From Sporomusaceae bacterium UBA7701 (GTDB lineage: Bacteria > Bacillota > Negativicutes > Sporomusales > UBA7701): a DNA stretch of 64,000 bases. Shown piece after piece: positions 51,583 to 60,377 of this stretch. The stretch's first letter is position 1; the number at the start of each line of letters is the position of its first letter. The notes beneath the pieces are model-generated. The model was not told the origin of the DNA and ran no database searches. It worked only from the letters and a program-made list of their open reading frames with translations. Location of the stretch: the NCBI GenBank assembly GCA_002482545.1, contig DLGF01000021.1, forward strand, positions 1 through 64,000. The letters run 5' to 3'. The position numbers and the translations under genes are program-made.

Positions 51583-51924
51583 TTATAAACGGTTTTTGCC
51601 ACCCCAGGAACACATCATATCTAAGATGGGAATGAGTGATTTTCCCCGTTCCGACAAGCTATATTCTACTTTTGGCGGGATTTGAGGATGTTCCTTGCGT
51701 ACGATTAGCTGGTCTTCTTCCATTTCTTTCAGTGTTTTACTTAATGTTTTGAAGGAAATGGTGCCAATGGCCCGTTGAAGCTCATTGAACCGCATAACTG
51801 ACTTATACTCGGCAAGCCAGTACATAATAATCATTTTATATTTACCATTGATAAGCGATAAAGTATAGCCGAAATCAGTATCTTTTATATTTATACCGGT
51901 TGGGCTGCAGTCTTGGATAGACAT
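51583..51924 (-). CDS. HxlR family transcriptional regulator
   Basis: The 113-residue winged-helix protein fits the HxlR family: LINGKYKMIIMYWLAE, the helix-turn-helix MRFNELQRAIGTISFKTLSK and the wing VEYSLSERGKSLIP. HxlR proteins often sense redox or electrophilic stress through a Cys near the N-terminus; one is present at residue 6 (QDCSPTG). It is divergent from a flavoprotein gene, which it probably controls. Confidence 0.92.
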   Translation of the reverse strand: MSIQDCSPTGINIKDTDFGYTLSLINGKYKMIIMYWLAEYKSVMRFNELQRAIGTISFKTLSKTLKEMEEDQLIVRKEHPQIPPKVEYSLSERGKSLIPILDMMCSWGGKNRL

Positions 51925-52041
51925 TTTACACTTCCTTTCGGGTTAGTACATTACCTTAATGTGCGTACTTCATTAACGTCATATTGTAAATTATACTTTA
52001 ATCGGGTCAAAAATATCAAATGAAGAAAGGACGAATAAATT

Positions 52042-52584
52042 ATGAAAAAGAGTACTTTGGTATTGACTGGCAGCCCGAGAGTCGGAGGAAATAGTGATTT
52101 ACTGGCTGATGCGTTTATAAAAGGGGCGACCGCGGCAGGCCACGAAGTTGTCAAATGTGAAGCTGGCACTAAAAATCTTATGGGTTGCAAAGCTTGTGAT
52201 ACCTGCTACCGTAAAGGGAAACCTTGTTCCTTTGATGATGATTTCAATAGTATTGCTCCTCTTATGGAAAAAGCAGACGTGATCGTTTTTGTAACGCCGC
52301 TTTATTGGTTTACATTTTCCGCTCAGCTTAAAGCCGCCATAGATAAAATGTACTCGTTTATTATTGGCGGAAAGAAACTAAAAATAGCAGAAAGTATGCT
52401 TCTGGTTTGCGGGAATGATGATGAATCCGTATTTGACGGTATTATCAACACATATAAACGGATAGCCTGTTATCAAAAGTGGACAGATAGAGGTCAGCTG
52501 ATTGTTCCTGGTGTACACAATAAGGGCGATATATTGTCTACGGAATATCTTGTTGTTGCAGAAAAGATGGGTCATAATATCTAA
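52042..52584 (+). CDS. Iron-sulfur flavoprotein / NADPH-dependent FMN reductase family
   Basis: The 180-residue protein has a flavodoxin-like fold with the FMN phosphate loop TGSPRVGGNSD. It also has the compact motif CKACDTCYRKGKPC (CX2CX2CX6C), which binds a 4Fe-4S cluster in the Isf family of anaerobes. It is likely an electron-transfer or stress-response flavoprotein. AAAGGACG lies upstream of ATG 52042. Control by the divergent HxlR regulator is inferred. Confidence 0.9.
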   Translation: MKKSTLVLTGSPRVGGNSDLLADAFIKGATAAGHEVVKCEAGTKNLMGCKACDTCYRKGKPCSFDDDFNSIAPLMEKADVIVFVTPLYWFTFSAQLKAAIDKMYSFIIGGKKLKIAESMLLVCGNDDESVFDGIINTYKRIACYQKWTDRGQLIVPGVHNKGDILSTEYLVVAEKMGHNI

Positions 52585-52637
52585 ATGGAAATGTATAGTG
52601 GCGATAATCAGACTGAGAAAGAGAAGGCAGAATGAAG

Positions 52638-52680
52638 AAAGCTCCTGCCAGGTCGTGTGAATCTGGCAGGAGCTTTATAT
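52638..52680 (+). terminator. Intrinsic terminator after the flavoprotein gene
   Basis: A perfect 13-bp stem (52638-52650 with 52664-52676) is followed by a T/A-rich tail. Confidence 0.8.
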
Positions 52681-52850
52681 TTATTGGTAAAATTCATACC
52701 TAGAGATATTTCTATTTATTTTATTCAAGATCTGGGACGCAACGTCTAATTATCAATAAATAAAAAAGTAGATTATGAGAAAAATTATAATCAGCGGAGC
52801 GCCTTATCTGGCCCGGTCAGTTTGAATTCAAAATGCGAAGGAGCATGCAA

Positions 52851-53462
52851 GTGAAAACATTAGGCAGAGAATTTTATAATCGGGATTCCTTGATTGTTGC
52901 GCAAGAGCTTTTGGGAAAGGTGCTTGTGCACGAAATAAACGGGCAAAAGCTTTCTGCAAAAATTGTTGAAGCGGAAGCATACATGGGGATCACCGACAGG
53001 GCCGCGCATTCCTTCGGCGGCCGAAGAACATCGAGGGTGGAGGTCATGTACGGAGGGCCGGGATTTGCTTATGTATTTCTTGTTTACGGCATGTACCATT
53101 GCTTTAATATTGTTACGCGGGAAGCAGGAAATCCTCAAGCCGTTCTGATCAGGGCTGCCGAGCCGATAGGCGGATTGGACTCAATAGCGCAAAACAGGTT
53201 CAAAAAGACATATGATCAGTTAAGTAAAAGCCAGATAAAGAACTTAACCAATGGACCGGGAAAATTATGCAGGGCATTGCTCATCGATAAGAGTTTAAAC
53301 GGAGAAGATTTATGCGGCAATAAGCTATATGTAGAAGCAGGAGAAAATGAAAAATTTGATATAGTAGCTTCCAAGCGTGTAGGAGTTGATTATGCGGAGG
53401 AAGCCAGGAATTATCTCTGGAGGTTTTATATCGGCGACAATGAATATGTGTCGGTAAAATAA
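52851..53462 (+). CDS. DNA-3-methyladenine glycosylase (AAG/MPG type)
   Basis: This protein of about 203 residues belongs to the alkyladenine glycosylase family, which removes alkylated purines. The start GREFYNRDSLIVAQELLGK, the catalytic-region IVEAEAYMGITDRAAHSFGG (Glu activates water) and VYGMYHCFNIVT are typical. GTG 52851 lies seven bases from AAGGAG; ATG 52845 is too close. Codon use is AT-richer than in the flanks, as for its neighbours in this accessory stretch. Confidence 0.93.
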   Translation: MKTLGREFYNRDSLIVAQELLGKVLVHEINGQKLSAKIVEAEAYMGITDRAAHSFGGRRTSRVEVMYGGPGFAYVFLVYGMYHCFNIVTREAGNPQAVLIRAAEPIGGLDSIAQNRFKKTYDQLSKSQIKNLTNGPGKLCRALLIDKSLNGEDLCGNKLYVEAGENEKFDIVASKRVGVDYAEEARNYLWRFYIGDNEYVSVK

Positions 53463-53463
53463 T

Positions 53464-53560
53464 AACCCGCCAACTAGCTGGACTTACGGGAATAACCCAA
53501 AGTGCAATGCAAAGGCCTAAATAAAAAAAGGATGAAGCGGAGAACCATTCCTATGCGTTC
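53464..53560 (+). repeat. REP-like dispersed repeat C, copy 1
   Basis: About 97 bases match 62505-62602. Shared blocks are ACCCGCCAA, TACGGGAATAA, CCAAAG-GCAAT, GGC-TAAATAAAAAAA and GGAGAACC. In copy 1 the core reads GAACCATTCCTATG instead of GAACCGTCCCCGTG. Confidence 0.75.
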
Positions 53561-53736
53561 AGGGGGATATTGCCGGACGTAGTTGCCGATTTCCCGTCGG
53601 TTCTGGTGATTGATACCCAGCCAGAGGGGATGCACAGCGAGAGCGAATAGGATCCTTTTTTAATTGTAAGGCTTGTTGCGGCACTGATAAAGTGGTATTC
53701 TTTTTTAGAGGAAATAAATGGAAAGGCGGTGCTTGT

Positions 53737-54291
53737 ATGGTAAGAAAACCTGCGCTTAGGCTGGTGCTTGCAACCCTTCTGCTTTGCCTATTCGCCATTG
53801 GGCCGGTTTCGGCAGAAATCCATACCGAACTTCCGGCGGATTATGACTCGCTGGAAGGGGTTAGCGACATCCCGGGAACCGGCCAGCATGAGGGATACAA
53901 GAAGCTTGTCGGGCATAAGCTGGAGCAATATTACGACATCTATTTCAAATATGAGAATACGAATGGCGTTATTATGATGGTCATAGACCCGGTCGCCCTT
54001 AAAGCGTTTGACCCCGATGAGAGAATTGCAGCTGTTCTTCCCGACAATGGAGAAGAAAGAACGGCTACGCGCGAGAACTGGTATAAAGCAATACGCCATC
54101 TACGTACCAGAAGTCCGCTGGCGTTCGACCTTTTCCAAGAACGAAATCCCGACCTTGTTATGGAGTGGGCCCTCTACGATAGCGGCTTGCCCGCCCGCCA
54201 GCTTGCCGAAAAATACATTCAAAAAACTTACGGCTTCCAATCCCCCGCGGATGTAGCGCGGGAGCGGATGGAACGGTATAAACGCCGGTAA
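53737..54291 (+). CDS. Secreted protein of unknown function
   Basis: The 184-residue protein has a clear signal peptide (LVLATLLLCLFAIGPVSA, cleavage near residue 25) and a soluble domain without motifs I recognise. The mature part is charged and helical towards the end. GGCGGTG precedes ATG 53737. The gene stands alone between a repeat region and a terminator. Confidence 0.75.
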   Translation: MVRKPALRLVLATLLLCLFAIGPVSAEIHTELPADYDSLEGVSDIPGTGQHEGYKKLVGHKLEQYYDIYFKYENTNGVIMMVIDPVALKAFDPDERIAAVLPDNGEERTATRENWYKAIRHLRTRSPLAFDLFQERNPDLVMEWALYDSGLPARQLAEKYIQKTYGFQSPADVARERMERYKRR

Positions 54292-54360
54292 ACGATCGGG
54301 AAACCGGAAACAAAAATAGAAACCTGCCAGGAAACGATTCTACTCCGCCCCAAAAGACCC

Positions 54361-54385
54361 AGAGGCCCTTTCGGGCCTCTGTTGT
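54361..54385. terminator. Bidirectional hairpin terminator
   Basis: AGAGGCCC pairs with GGGCCTCT between converging genes. T-rich tails exist on both sides. Confidence 0.7.
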
Positions 54386-55257
54386 TATTTTCTCATGACC
54401 GGCAGCCAAATCTCACTCTTAAAATAGGGGGCCGTTGTATCTTTATGCTCGTTCCATAAGATTTCAGGACCTTGGGCCAATTCATAGGTTGCGGAAGGCA
54501 ACCATTCGGAATAGATGCGTCCCCAAACAGCCTGAAGTGTCTCGGGAAACGGTCCGACTGCCGTAAATACGGCCCAGGTCAAGGCGGGAACTTCAAGGCG
54601 GGTCAGGCTGCCGGGGCAAGCTTTGGTTGTCGCGACGCCGATATAATGATCCAGTTCGCCTTTTTCCTCCATTCGGCCTTCGGAAAAGTTGGCAGATGCG
54701 CTAATCAGTCCCGAGGGTTCGATATTGGAAAGGCTTTTCAGTTTCGTTATCGTCTCGATATCCAGTGCTTGCCACATCGCAGCAATATCCGGGTTGACTC
54801 CGTTAAAAACAAGCGGAACTCTCTTTTTGACGCCGATAATCAGAAAGGCCTCTTTTTCTACGATGCGGTAGTTCATTTCATTGCCTCCTTTGATGGATAA
54901 CTGAAAGGTCATACGGGGATAGGCCTTCAGCGCCTGGCCGTTGTTTCTGGCCTGGGACGGTGTTATGCCCTGCAAACTTTGAAAAGCTCTCGTAAATGAA
55001 TCCGGCGAATTGTATCCGTATTTAACGGCAACATCAATGACCCTTATATCGCTGCCAGTCAGTTCGAACGCCGCAAGAGTAAGGCGCCTGCGCCGGATGT
55101 ACTCCGACAGCGTAATCCCTGCAAGGAACGAAAACATTCTCGTAAAATGATATTCCGAACAGCAAGCCAGCCGGGCCACCTCTTTAAAATCAATATCGGC
55201 GGCCAGATTTTCTTCGATATAGCGTAAAGCGGCATTCAATTTTTCAAACATAATCAT
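54385..55257 (-). CDS. AraC family regulator with GyrI-like effector domain
   Basis: This protein of about 290 residues has two N-terminal AraC helix-turn-helix motifs (DIDFKEVARLACCSEYHFTR, then VAVKYGYNSPDSFTRAFQ) and a C-terminal GyrI-like small-molecule-binding domain (from about residue 125). This Rob/SoxS-like layout is common in drug- or stress-responsive regulators. ATG 55257 is preceded by GGAGGTGG. A near-copy of its 5' end lies at 57341-57467. Confidence 0.92.
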   Translation of the reverse strand: MIMFEKLNAALRYIEENLAADIDFKEVARLACCSEYHFTRMFSFLAGITLSEYIRRRRLTLAAFELTGSDIRVIDVAVKYGYNSPDSFTRAFQSLQGITPSQARNNGQALKAYPRMTFQLSIKGGNEMNYRIVEKEAFLIIGVKKRVPLVFNGVNPDIAAMWQALDIETITKLKSLSNIEPSGLISASANFSEGRMEEKGELDHYIGVATTKACPGSLTRLEVPALTWAVFTAVGPFPETLQAVWGRIYSEWLPSATYELAQGPEILWNEHKDTTAPYFKSEIWLPVMRK

Positions 55258-55323
55258 ATGCCGGACCACCTCCCACTGATAGAATAACAGAAAGTGAATG
55301 CAGCTATCCGATATTGCCTGCAC
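55196..55323. repeat. araC 5'-end segment, source of duplication
   Basis: The first codons of the araC gene plus about 65 bases upstream recur at 57341-57467 in the same orientation, with about 85 to 90 percent identity by eye. Confidence 0.85.
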
Positions 55324-55336
55324 AGTTATGCGGGGG

Positions 55337-55370
55337 CGGCTCACGGGGACGGTTCTGTTGATTCTGCTTC
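55337..55370 (-). repeat. REP-like dispersed repeat C core, copy 3
   Basis: Read on the minus strand this gives GAATCAACAGAACCGTCCCC and then GTGAGCC, the same core as 62574-62602. Such GGGGACGGTTC elements are typical companions of REP-associated transposases. Confidence 0.7.
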
Positions 55371-55388
55371 GCATTGGGTGTTACAATG

Positions 55389-55460
55389 GCATTTCTGATG
55401 ACGGTATTACGCTATATCCGCCAGAATCCGGTAAAGGCCGGTATGGTGCAAAATATGGCT
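55389..55460 (+). pseudogene. Fragment of a REP-associated tyrosine transposase (RAYT)
   Basis: Translation from about 55389 gives AFLMTVLRYIRQNPVKAGMV, a strongly conserved stretch of Y1-type REP-associated transposases. It runs for only about twenty codons before the similarity is lost. The catalytic HUH and Tyr parts are missing. It lies 20 bases from a REP-like core. Confidence 0.75.
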
Positions 55461-55538
55461 GCAGCAATAGCAATATCATTCAAGATTTTGATAGTAAGGG
55501 TTGATAAACTTTAGCTATAAAGGGGTGGAGGTTCTTGA

Positions 55539-56507
55539 GTGATGGAGAAAATGTTTATCGCGGGTATTGCATATGCATTTGCCGCAGACCTTGTTTGGGG
55601 ATTGGCCTTTGTAATTCCGAAGCTACTAGGCTCATACAGTGCGCTGGAAATTGCCCTAGGGCGATATTTCATATATGGCATTACTTCGTTACTTTTGCTT
55701 GTTGGCAGCAAACGGAGCGGGTTAAGCTGGGCCATGTGGCGTAAAGCAGTACTGTTCGCATTCTGCGGTAATGTTGGCTATTATATTTTGCTGGTTCTGG
55801 CAATCCAACTGACCGGAGCAACTATTGCAACAGTGGTCATTGGAATTTTACCTATTACCATTTCTTTATATGGTAACTTGTTAAATAGAGAGTTTGCCCT
55901 CATGCAGGTTGGGCCTTCTCTAATCGTTATTCTTCTGGGGATCATTTCGGTCAATTATTCAAGTATGGCGGGTATCACCGAGGCGGCCTGGAACGTCTAT
56001 GGCTTATTAAGCTGCGTATCCGCTCTTGCGCTGTGGACTTGGTTTGGAGTAGCGAACGCTCGTTTCCTGAAGGAAAATCCGCAGCTATCATCAGTCGATT
56101 GGTCGAGCGTTACCGGTGTGGCTGCTCTTTGTCTTTTACCGTTCTTCGTTATTGTAAGCGGGATATTCTCGCCTGAGTCCGTGGATTTTGCAAAAATAAT
56201 CCACTGGGATAGCAGCCGAGAGTTCTGGTTCGGCAGTATAATTCTTGGGGTTATTGTTTCATGGATGGGGACTGCCTTTTGGAATAGAGCTTCCCATTTA
56301 CTGCCTGTATCACTAGCGGGACAACTTATTGTTGGAGAAACTGTTTGCGGGCTGGGATATGTTTTTTGGGTAGAATTTCGTCCTCCTTATTTTTACGAGT
56401 GTTTAGGCATTATAATGATTATAGGCGGAGTATTGGTTGGTATACGAACAATAAACCGCTTAAAGGGAGTTGCCGCTGATGGAGCAATACAAAGCCAATC
56501 AAGCTAA
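55539..56507 (+). CDS. EamA/DMT family permease
   Basis: The 322-residue membrane protein has ten predicted helices in two EamA halves. Members of this drug/metabolite transporter superfamily export amino acids or other metabolites. GTG 55539 lies seven bases from GGGGTGGAGG; ATG 55542 is equally possible. It overlaps the following araC-type gene by 29 bases, so regulator and exporter are coupled. Confidence 0.88.
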   Translation: MMEKMFIAGIAYAFAADLVWGLAFVIPKLLGSYSALEIALGRYFIYGITSLLLLVGSKRSGLSWAMWRKAVLFAFCGNVGYYILLVLAIQLTGATIATVVIGILPITISLYGNLLNREFALMQVGPSLIVILLGIISVNYSSMAGITEAAWNVYGLLSCVSALALWTWFGVANARFLKENPQLSSVDWSSVTGVAALCLLPFFVIVSGIFSPESVDFAKIIHWDSSREFWFGSIILGVIVSWMGTAFWNRASHLLPVSLAGQLIVGETVCGLGYVFWVEFRPPYFYECLGIIMIIGGVLVGIRTINRLKGVAADGAIQSQSS

Positions 56508-57309
56508 CTGTATCCGGGTGGAAGACATGGGGGGCTTAGAGCTGTTTAAGGCTTTTTATACAACCCATGCTTTTTCTCGTCATTGGCACGACGGCTATGG
56601 CATCGGCGTTATTGAAGCAGGGTGTGAAGTCTTTGACTACCGGGGCGATAAGCATTACGCATCTCCCTTCAATGTGATACTTATGAATCCGGGCGTTATC
56701 CATACCGGTCAAGCAGCAAAGCAGGAATTAGGATGGAATTATCGGATTATGTATCCACATCCTGAACTTATCAGAAAAGTAGTTGAACAAGTACGTGAAG
56801 ATCAGGTTGCACTTCCCCATTTTCCCAATCCTGTTTCGGCTGACCAGGATAGTGCAGGTGGCTTGCTGAGATTATTTGACGTGTTGGCGGAATCAACTTC
56901 TGTACTGGAACGAGAATCCGTCTTTCTTATAACCGTGGCTGAGATTATACGCAAGCATGCGACGTTCATATATCCGAATCCTGAATGGAGCGCCAACAAT
57001 ATTGTGGCCGAGCACATTCGTGAATATATCGAGAATTATTATTTCAGGAATATTTCCTTGGCCGAATTATCCATGATTTCGGGAAAAAGTCAGTTTCACT
57101 TGCTCCGAATATTTCAGAAAAGATTCGGGCTTCCACCCCATACCTACCAAACCCTCATCCGGATACGACGTGCCAAGAATCTGTTGCTAGAAGGGAAACC
57201 GATATCGGAGATTGCATTAGATATGGGATTTGCCGACCAAAGCCATTTCACGCGACTTTTTAAGCGGGTGGTGGGGATAACACCGTACCACTACTGTTCG
57301 AATTTTTGA
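56479..57309 (+). CDS. AraC family regulator with N-terminal cupin domain
   Basis: This protein of about 276 residues has an N-terminal AraC-binding cupin (HAFSRHWHDGYGIGVIEAG, PFNVILMNPGVIHTG) and a C-terminal AraC DNA-binding pair (ISLAELSMISGKSQFHLLRI, then IALDMGFADQSHFTRLFKR). ATG 56479 is nine bases from AAGGGAG. It is coupled to the EamA permease and likely controls its synthesis in response to the exported compound. Confidence 0.92.
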   Translation: MEQYKANQANCIRVEDMGGLELFKAFYTTHAFSRHWHDGYGIGVIEAGCEVFDYRGDKHYASPFNVILMNPGVIHTGQAAKQELGWNYRIMYPHPELIRKVVEQVREDQVALPHFPNPVSADQDSAGGLLRLFDVLAESTSVLERESVFLITVAEIIRKHATFIYPNPEWSANNIVAEHIREYIENYYFRNISLAELSMISGKSQFHLLRIFQKRFGLPPHTYQTLIRIRRAKNLLLEGKPISEIALDMGFADQSHFTRLFKRVVGITPYHYCSNF

Positions 57310-57340
57310 ACGACAACGACGACGATAAGCAAACCTATGC

Positions 57341-57467
57341 TCGGCAGCCAGATTTTCCTCCATATAGCGTAAAGCCGCATTCAACCTTTCAAGCATAATC
57401 CTTTGCCGGACTACCTCCCACTGATAGAATGACAGAAGTGAATGCGGCTATCCGGCATTGCCTGCAA
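57341..57467 (-). pseudogene. Duplicated 5' fragment of the GyrI-type araC gene
   Basis: On the minus strand, from ATG 57396, the frame reads MLERLNAALRYMEENLAAE. The intact gene reads MFEKLNAALRYIEENLAAD. The upstream ribosome-binding site and about 65 bases of leader are copied as well. The reading stops being similar after about 19 codons. It is a fossil of a segmental duplication that spans the EamA/araC pair. Confidence 0.85.
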
Positions 57468-57523
57468 AGCCGGGCAGGGTCACCCGCGGGGAGCGGTCCA
57501 AAGCGTCCCTGGAAGGCTGAAAA

Positions 57524-57563
57524 GGATAATGCCCGGAACCCTTAGGCTTCCGGGCATTATCCT
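57524..57563 (-). terminator. Intrinsic terminator after the glutamate symporter
   Basis: A perfect 14-bp stem (57524-57537 with 57549-57562) lies 29 bases past the gltS-like stop on the minus strand. Confidence 0.85.
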
Positions 57564-57591
57564 GCAAGGAAAAAAGAGGCGGGCACGGGGC

Positions 57592-58965
57592 TTATTCGGC
57601 GGGTTTGTCGACTCCTTCGGCGTATCTTTTGGCCCCATGCCGGTATATCCATTTCATGCGCCAAGCGATAAAGAGCACCACCAGGCAGCCGGCAACCGCC
57701 AACGCTGTCCAGTGATAAGCAAAGCCCTGCATGATGGCGATCGGCACGAATGTAACGACCAACATTTCCACAACCGACATGGGAATATAGGCTATTGCAA
57801 AATCTTCAAGAGTCTTGCTTTTAAATTTGGGATCGACGATTCTGAGCAGAATCATCGAGGTCGCCATGACTCCGGTCGCCCATCCGAAACTGAACATGGA
57901 TTTTTCGAACCAGTTTTCTTTGATCATTCTGGGACCCACGAAAAAGACCATAAAGGTGCAATAAAGCACACCGCCGACGAGGATAAGGACTGTGAGCGGA
58001 AGGGCATATTTGACCACCAGGGAGATCTTGATCGAGGCGATTCCGAAAGTCACCAGGATATCGGTGCAGGTACTGCCGATCCGGTTCGTTATATCCCCGT
58101 CGACGTATTTGGCGCCGCCGGTTTTCCGCAAAACATACTGAAGAATGGTGCCGCAAATCATCGCCACGGCAAAGACGGGCAGGCTAAGACCCGGATACCA
58201 CGCCGCTATCTTGTTGGTTACGAGATACCCTGCGCCTGACGCCAGGAGGATCAAGCCCAAATTGAACATTAGCGGATCGATGACGTTGGCGGAGACCGTC
58301 TCTTTGCCCATGGATTTGAAATCCTGGGGAGCCAATAAGCCTGACCTCAATTCTTGCGGCATATTGTCAAAGGAGGAGATGAAATTGGTATAACCCTTTT
58401 GCGCCCCGTACTTTATCAGCGCGACTCCACCTAAAATACCGTATAAAATGCCTGTGGTCGCCGATATCATCCCGAGCGTCATAGCCTCTTCCCAGCCATA
58501 ACTGGTAAATGTCGTACCGATGGCGATGGCCGTTCCGGGGCCGCCGACCCAGCCGGCGGGAAGCATGAAGCCGAAGCCTACCGGCGTGCTAAAGAACGGA
58601 GTCAGTACAAAGAGCCCCAGGATCATCGCTACGGCGTGTTGGGCCAGAAAAGTCAACTCGCCGTAGGTCCACATACTGCCGACCCTTTCGCCGACCTTGC
58701 TGAAGGAGGTGGCTTCCTGCCCCAAAGGCATTGCCGCGAAAACAAGAACGATGAGGATCGCGGCATAGGTCCCCATATTGTTCGAAAGGGGCAGCAGGCC
58801 GTACCCGTTGGGTCCCAGGGTGAGGCCGATAAACCCGCCTATCAGGGCGGCCGGTAAGTACAGCCCCTGAATGAGCTTCAATTTGGCGCGCAGCAACTGG
58901 CCGACAAGCAACAGGGTGGCGATAATCGCAAAATCGCTGAAAACCGTCCAAGGAGTAAACGCCAT
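57592..58965 (-). CDS. Sodium:glutamate symporter (ESS/GltS family)
   Basis: The 457-residue membrane protein matches the ESS family, which imports glutamate with Na+. Typical stretches are GQLLRAKLKLIQGLYLPAAL, the first reentrant region GWVGGPGTAIAIG and FGIASIKISLVVKYALPL in the second half. AAGGAGG precedes ATG 58965. It follows an ornithine-cyclodeaminase-like gene with a sigma-54 promoter upstream of both, so the two probably form one operon that handles an amino acid. Confidence 0.9.
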   Translation of the reverse strand: MAFTPWTVFSDFAIIATLLLVGQLLRAKLKLIQGLYLPAALIGGFIGLTLGPNGYGLLPLSNNMGTYAAILIVLVFAAMPLGQEATSFSKVGERVGSMWTYGELTFLAQHAVAMILGLFVLTPFFSTPVGFGFMLPAGWVGGPGTAIAIGTTFTSYGWEEAMTLGMISATTGILYGILGGVALIKYGAQKGYTNFISSFDNMPQELRSGLLAPQDFKSMGKETVSANVIDPLMFNLGLILLASGAGYLVTNKIAAWYPGLSLPVFAVAMICGTILQYVLRKTGGAKYVDGDITNRIGSTCTDILVTFGIASIKISLVVKYALPLTVLILVGGVLYCTFMVFFVGPRMIKENWFEKSMFSFGWATGVMATSMILLRIVDPKFKSKTLEDFAIAYIPMSVVEMLVVTFVPIAIMQGFAYHWTALAVAGCLVVLFIAWRMKWIYRHGAKRYAEGVDKPAE

Positions 58966-59008
58966 TATTTTTTCCTCCTTTTATTACTTCCGATTCCGGC
59001 CAGATGCA

Positions 59009-59052
59009 GGCATCGGGCAATGAATCCCATACCCGGCTCATTGCCCGATGCC
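59009..59052 (-). repeat. Intercistronic inverted repeat
   Basis: A perfect 15-bp inverted repeat (59009-59023 with 59038-59052) lies between the two genes of the sigma-54 operon. With no T run it more likely tunes or protects mRNA than ends it. Confidence 0.7.
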
Positions 59053-59067
59053 TCATCCGGCTGTTGC

Positions 59068-60192
59068 TTAGAGCCAGTGCGGCGAATTCCAAAGAGTGAG
59101 TTTTTGACCGATCCCCTTCTTCAGCGCATTTTGATACAGGGCCCAACCCCAGGCGGCGTCCTCGACCGGCATTCCGCCGATAATCATGACAAATCGCTCG
59201 TTAGCACTGCTGCGGCCAAGCTGTTTTCCCGCCGCAATGGCGCTTAACCCGCGCAGATCAGACTTTTGCATTTTGCCTTGGTCAATGAGGCGAAAAACGT
59301 TTTCCCCAGGGAAACCGAGTTTTCTGGCCGCATCGCTGTCCGGAATGCGCTCCTCTTCCTCTTTCCAGGCCCAATGCATTTTCAGTTCGTCAAACACTAC
59401 CGTCGAGGACAGGAACAAATCGTCCGACAGATCGGCGGTTCCCTGCATAGCCAGTACGGCATCGGGTTTCAGCCACTTTGTTTGAATCTCCGGTTTCTTC
59501 TTGCCGGCAGTGGCAATGCTGATGAAGTCCGAGCCCCCAACGGCCTCTTCCATACTAGCAACGGCCTGCACCTGAATGCCCAGCTCCCTGCTTATTGTCT
59601 CGCCAAAGGCCTCCGCCTTTTCTTTTACCAGGTCGTAGATCTTCGCGACTTTCAGGCCGGGCAGGGCCGCCTTGAGGCAGGTCAATGTCGCCCGGCTGAT
59701 TACACCGGCGCCGATTAACGACGCAGTGTCCGCGCCCTTGCGCGCCAGGTACTTCGCGCCGACGGCCGGCACCGAACCGGTCCGCATCGCGCTCAATAGG
59801 TTTGCCGACATAAGCGCCAGCGGTTCTCCGGTTTCAACATCATTCAGCACCACAATCAACACCGAACGCGGCAAACCCCGTTTCGGGTTTTCGATATTCG
59901 ATCCATACCATTTTTCGGCGCACACGTTGAATTTCCCGCCCAGATAGGCGACCATAGCCATGAAGCGGCGGTCCGGGCCCGCAACGGGCATGTTGGGAAA
60001 CCGTTTTTCTACCGGAAAGATGATCCGGACCCCATGCTCGTTTTCATTATAGCCGCCCATCAGATAGTCGCCCTGGCCGACTACCTTGAACATTTCGTCG
60101 ATCGTGGCGACACACTGGGCGCCATCCAGCACGCCCGCCGAAATCATGTCTTCTTCACATAAATACAAAAATTCCGTTTTCTTTCTTACCAT
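59068..60192 (-). CDS. Ornithine cyclodeaminase/mu-crystallin family protein (tyramine oxidase subunit B-like)
   Basis: The 374-residue protein is an NAD(P)-binding member of the ornithine cyclodeaminase/mu-crystallin family. The Arg-containing active region GPDRRFMAMVAYLGGKFNV and KWYGSN, the SANLLSAMRTGSVPAVGAKY run and the Rossmann start ASLIGAGVISRATL are visible. It resembles the group annotated as tyramine oxidase subunit B more than true OCD. ATG 60192 follows GGAGGTCG. It is the first gene behind a sigma-54 promoter, with a glutamate symporter next. Confidence 0.85.
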   Translation of the reverse strand: MVRKKTEFLYLCEEDMISAGVLDGAQCVATIDEMFKVVGQGDYLMGGYNENEHGVRIIFPVEKRFPNMPVAGPDRRFMAMVAYLGGKFNVCAEKWYGSNIENPKRGLPRSVLIVVLNDVETGEPLALMSANLLSAMRTGSVPAVGAKYLARKGADTASLIGAGVISRATLTCLKAALPGLKVAKIYDLVKEKAEAFGETISRELGIQVQAVASMEEAVGGSDFISIATAGKKKPEIQTKWLKPDAVLAMQGTADLSDDLFLSSTVVFDELKMHWAWKEEEERIPDSDAARKLGFPGENVFRLIDQGKMQKSDLRGLSAIAAGKQLGRSSANERFVMIIGGMPVEDAAWGWALYQNALKKGIGQKLTLWNSPHWL

Positions 60193-60261
60193 TTTTTCGA
60201 CCTCCGTCCGATTACTAGGCTCCCCGGTCGGTATTCGGGGGGACCTGCAGGCAATTGGTAT

Positions 60262-60277
60262 TGCATCGGACGTGCCA
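60262..60277 (-). promoter_or_regulatory. Sigma-54 promoter of the cyclodeaminase-symporter operon
   Basis: On the minus strand TGGCACG, four bases, then ATGCA reproduces the sigma-54 -24/-12 element with GG and GC ten bases apart. It differs from TGGCACG-N4-TTGCA at one base. The start codon is about 70 bases downstream. Confidence 0.8.
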
Positions 60278-60346
60278 AAAAAAAGAGTGCCGGCCAACCC
60301 GCTGATTAAGCGATGTTGCCGGCATTGCCTTTCCATTGTCGGTGAT

Positions 60347-60375
60347 CCAAAAGGTCGCGTTTTGCGACCTTTTGG
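60347..60375 (-). terminator. Hairpin after the sigma-54 activator gene
   Basis: A perfect 12-bp stem (60347-60358 with 60364-60375) directly follows the activator stop on the minus strand. It may be its terminator. Being a palindrome some 70-100 bases upstream of the sigma-54 promoter, it could also be an activator-binding site. Confidence 0.65.
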
Positions 60376-60377
60376 TC

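Noticed and set aside
59020..59718. Plus-strand frames opposite the cyclodeaminase-like gene
   Set aside because: They are shadows of a well-supported minus-strand gene and carry no motifs.
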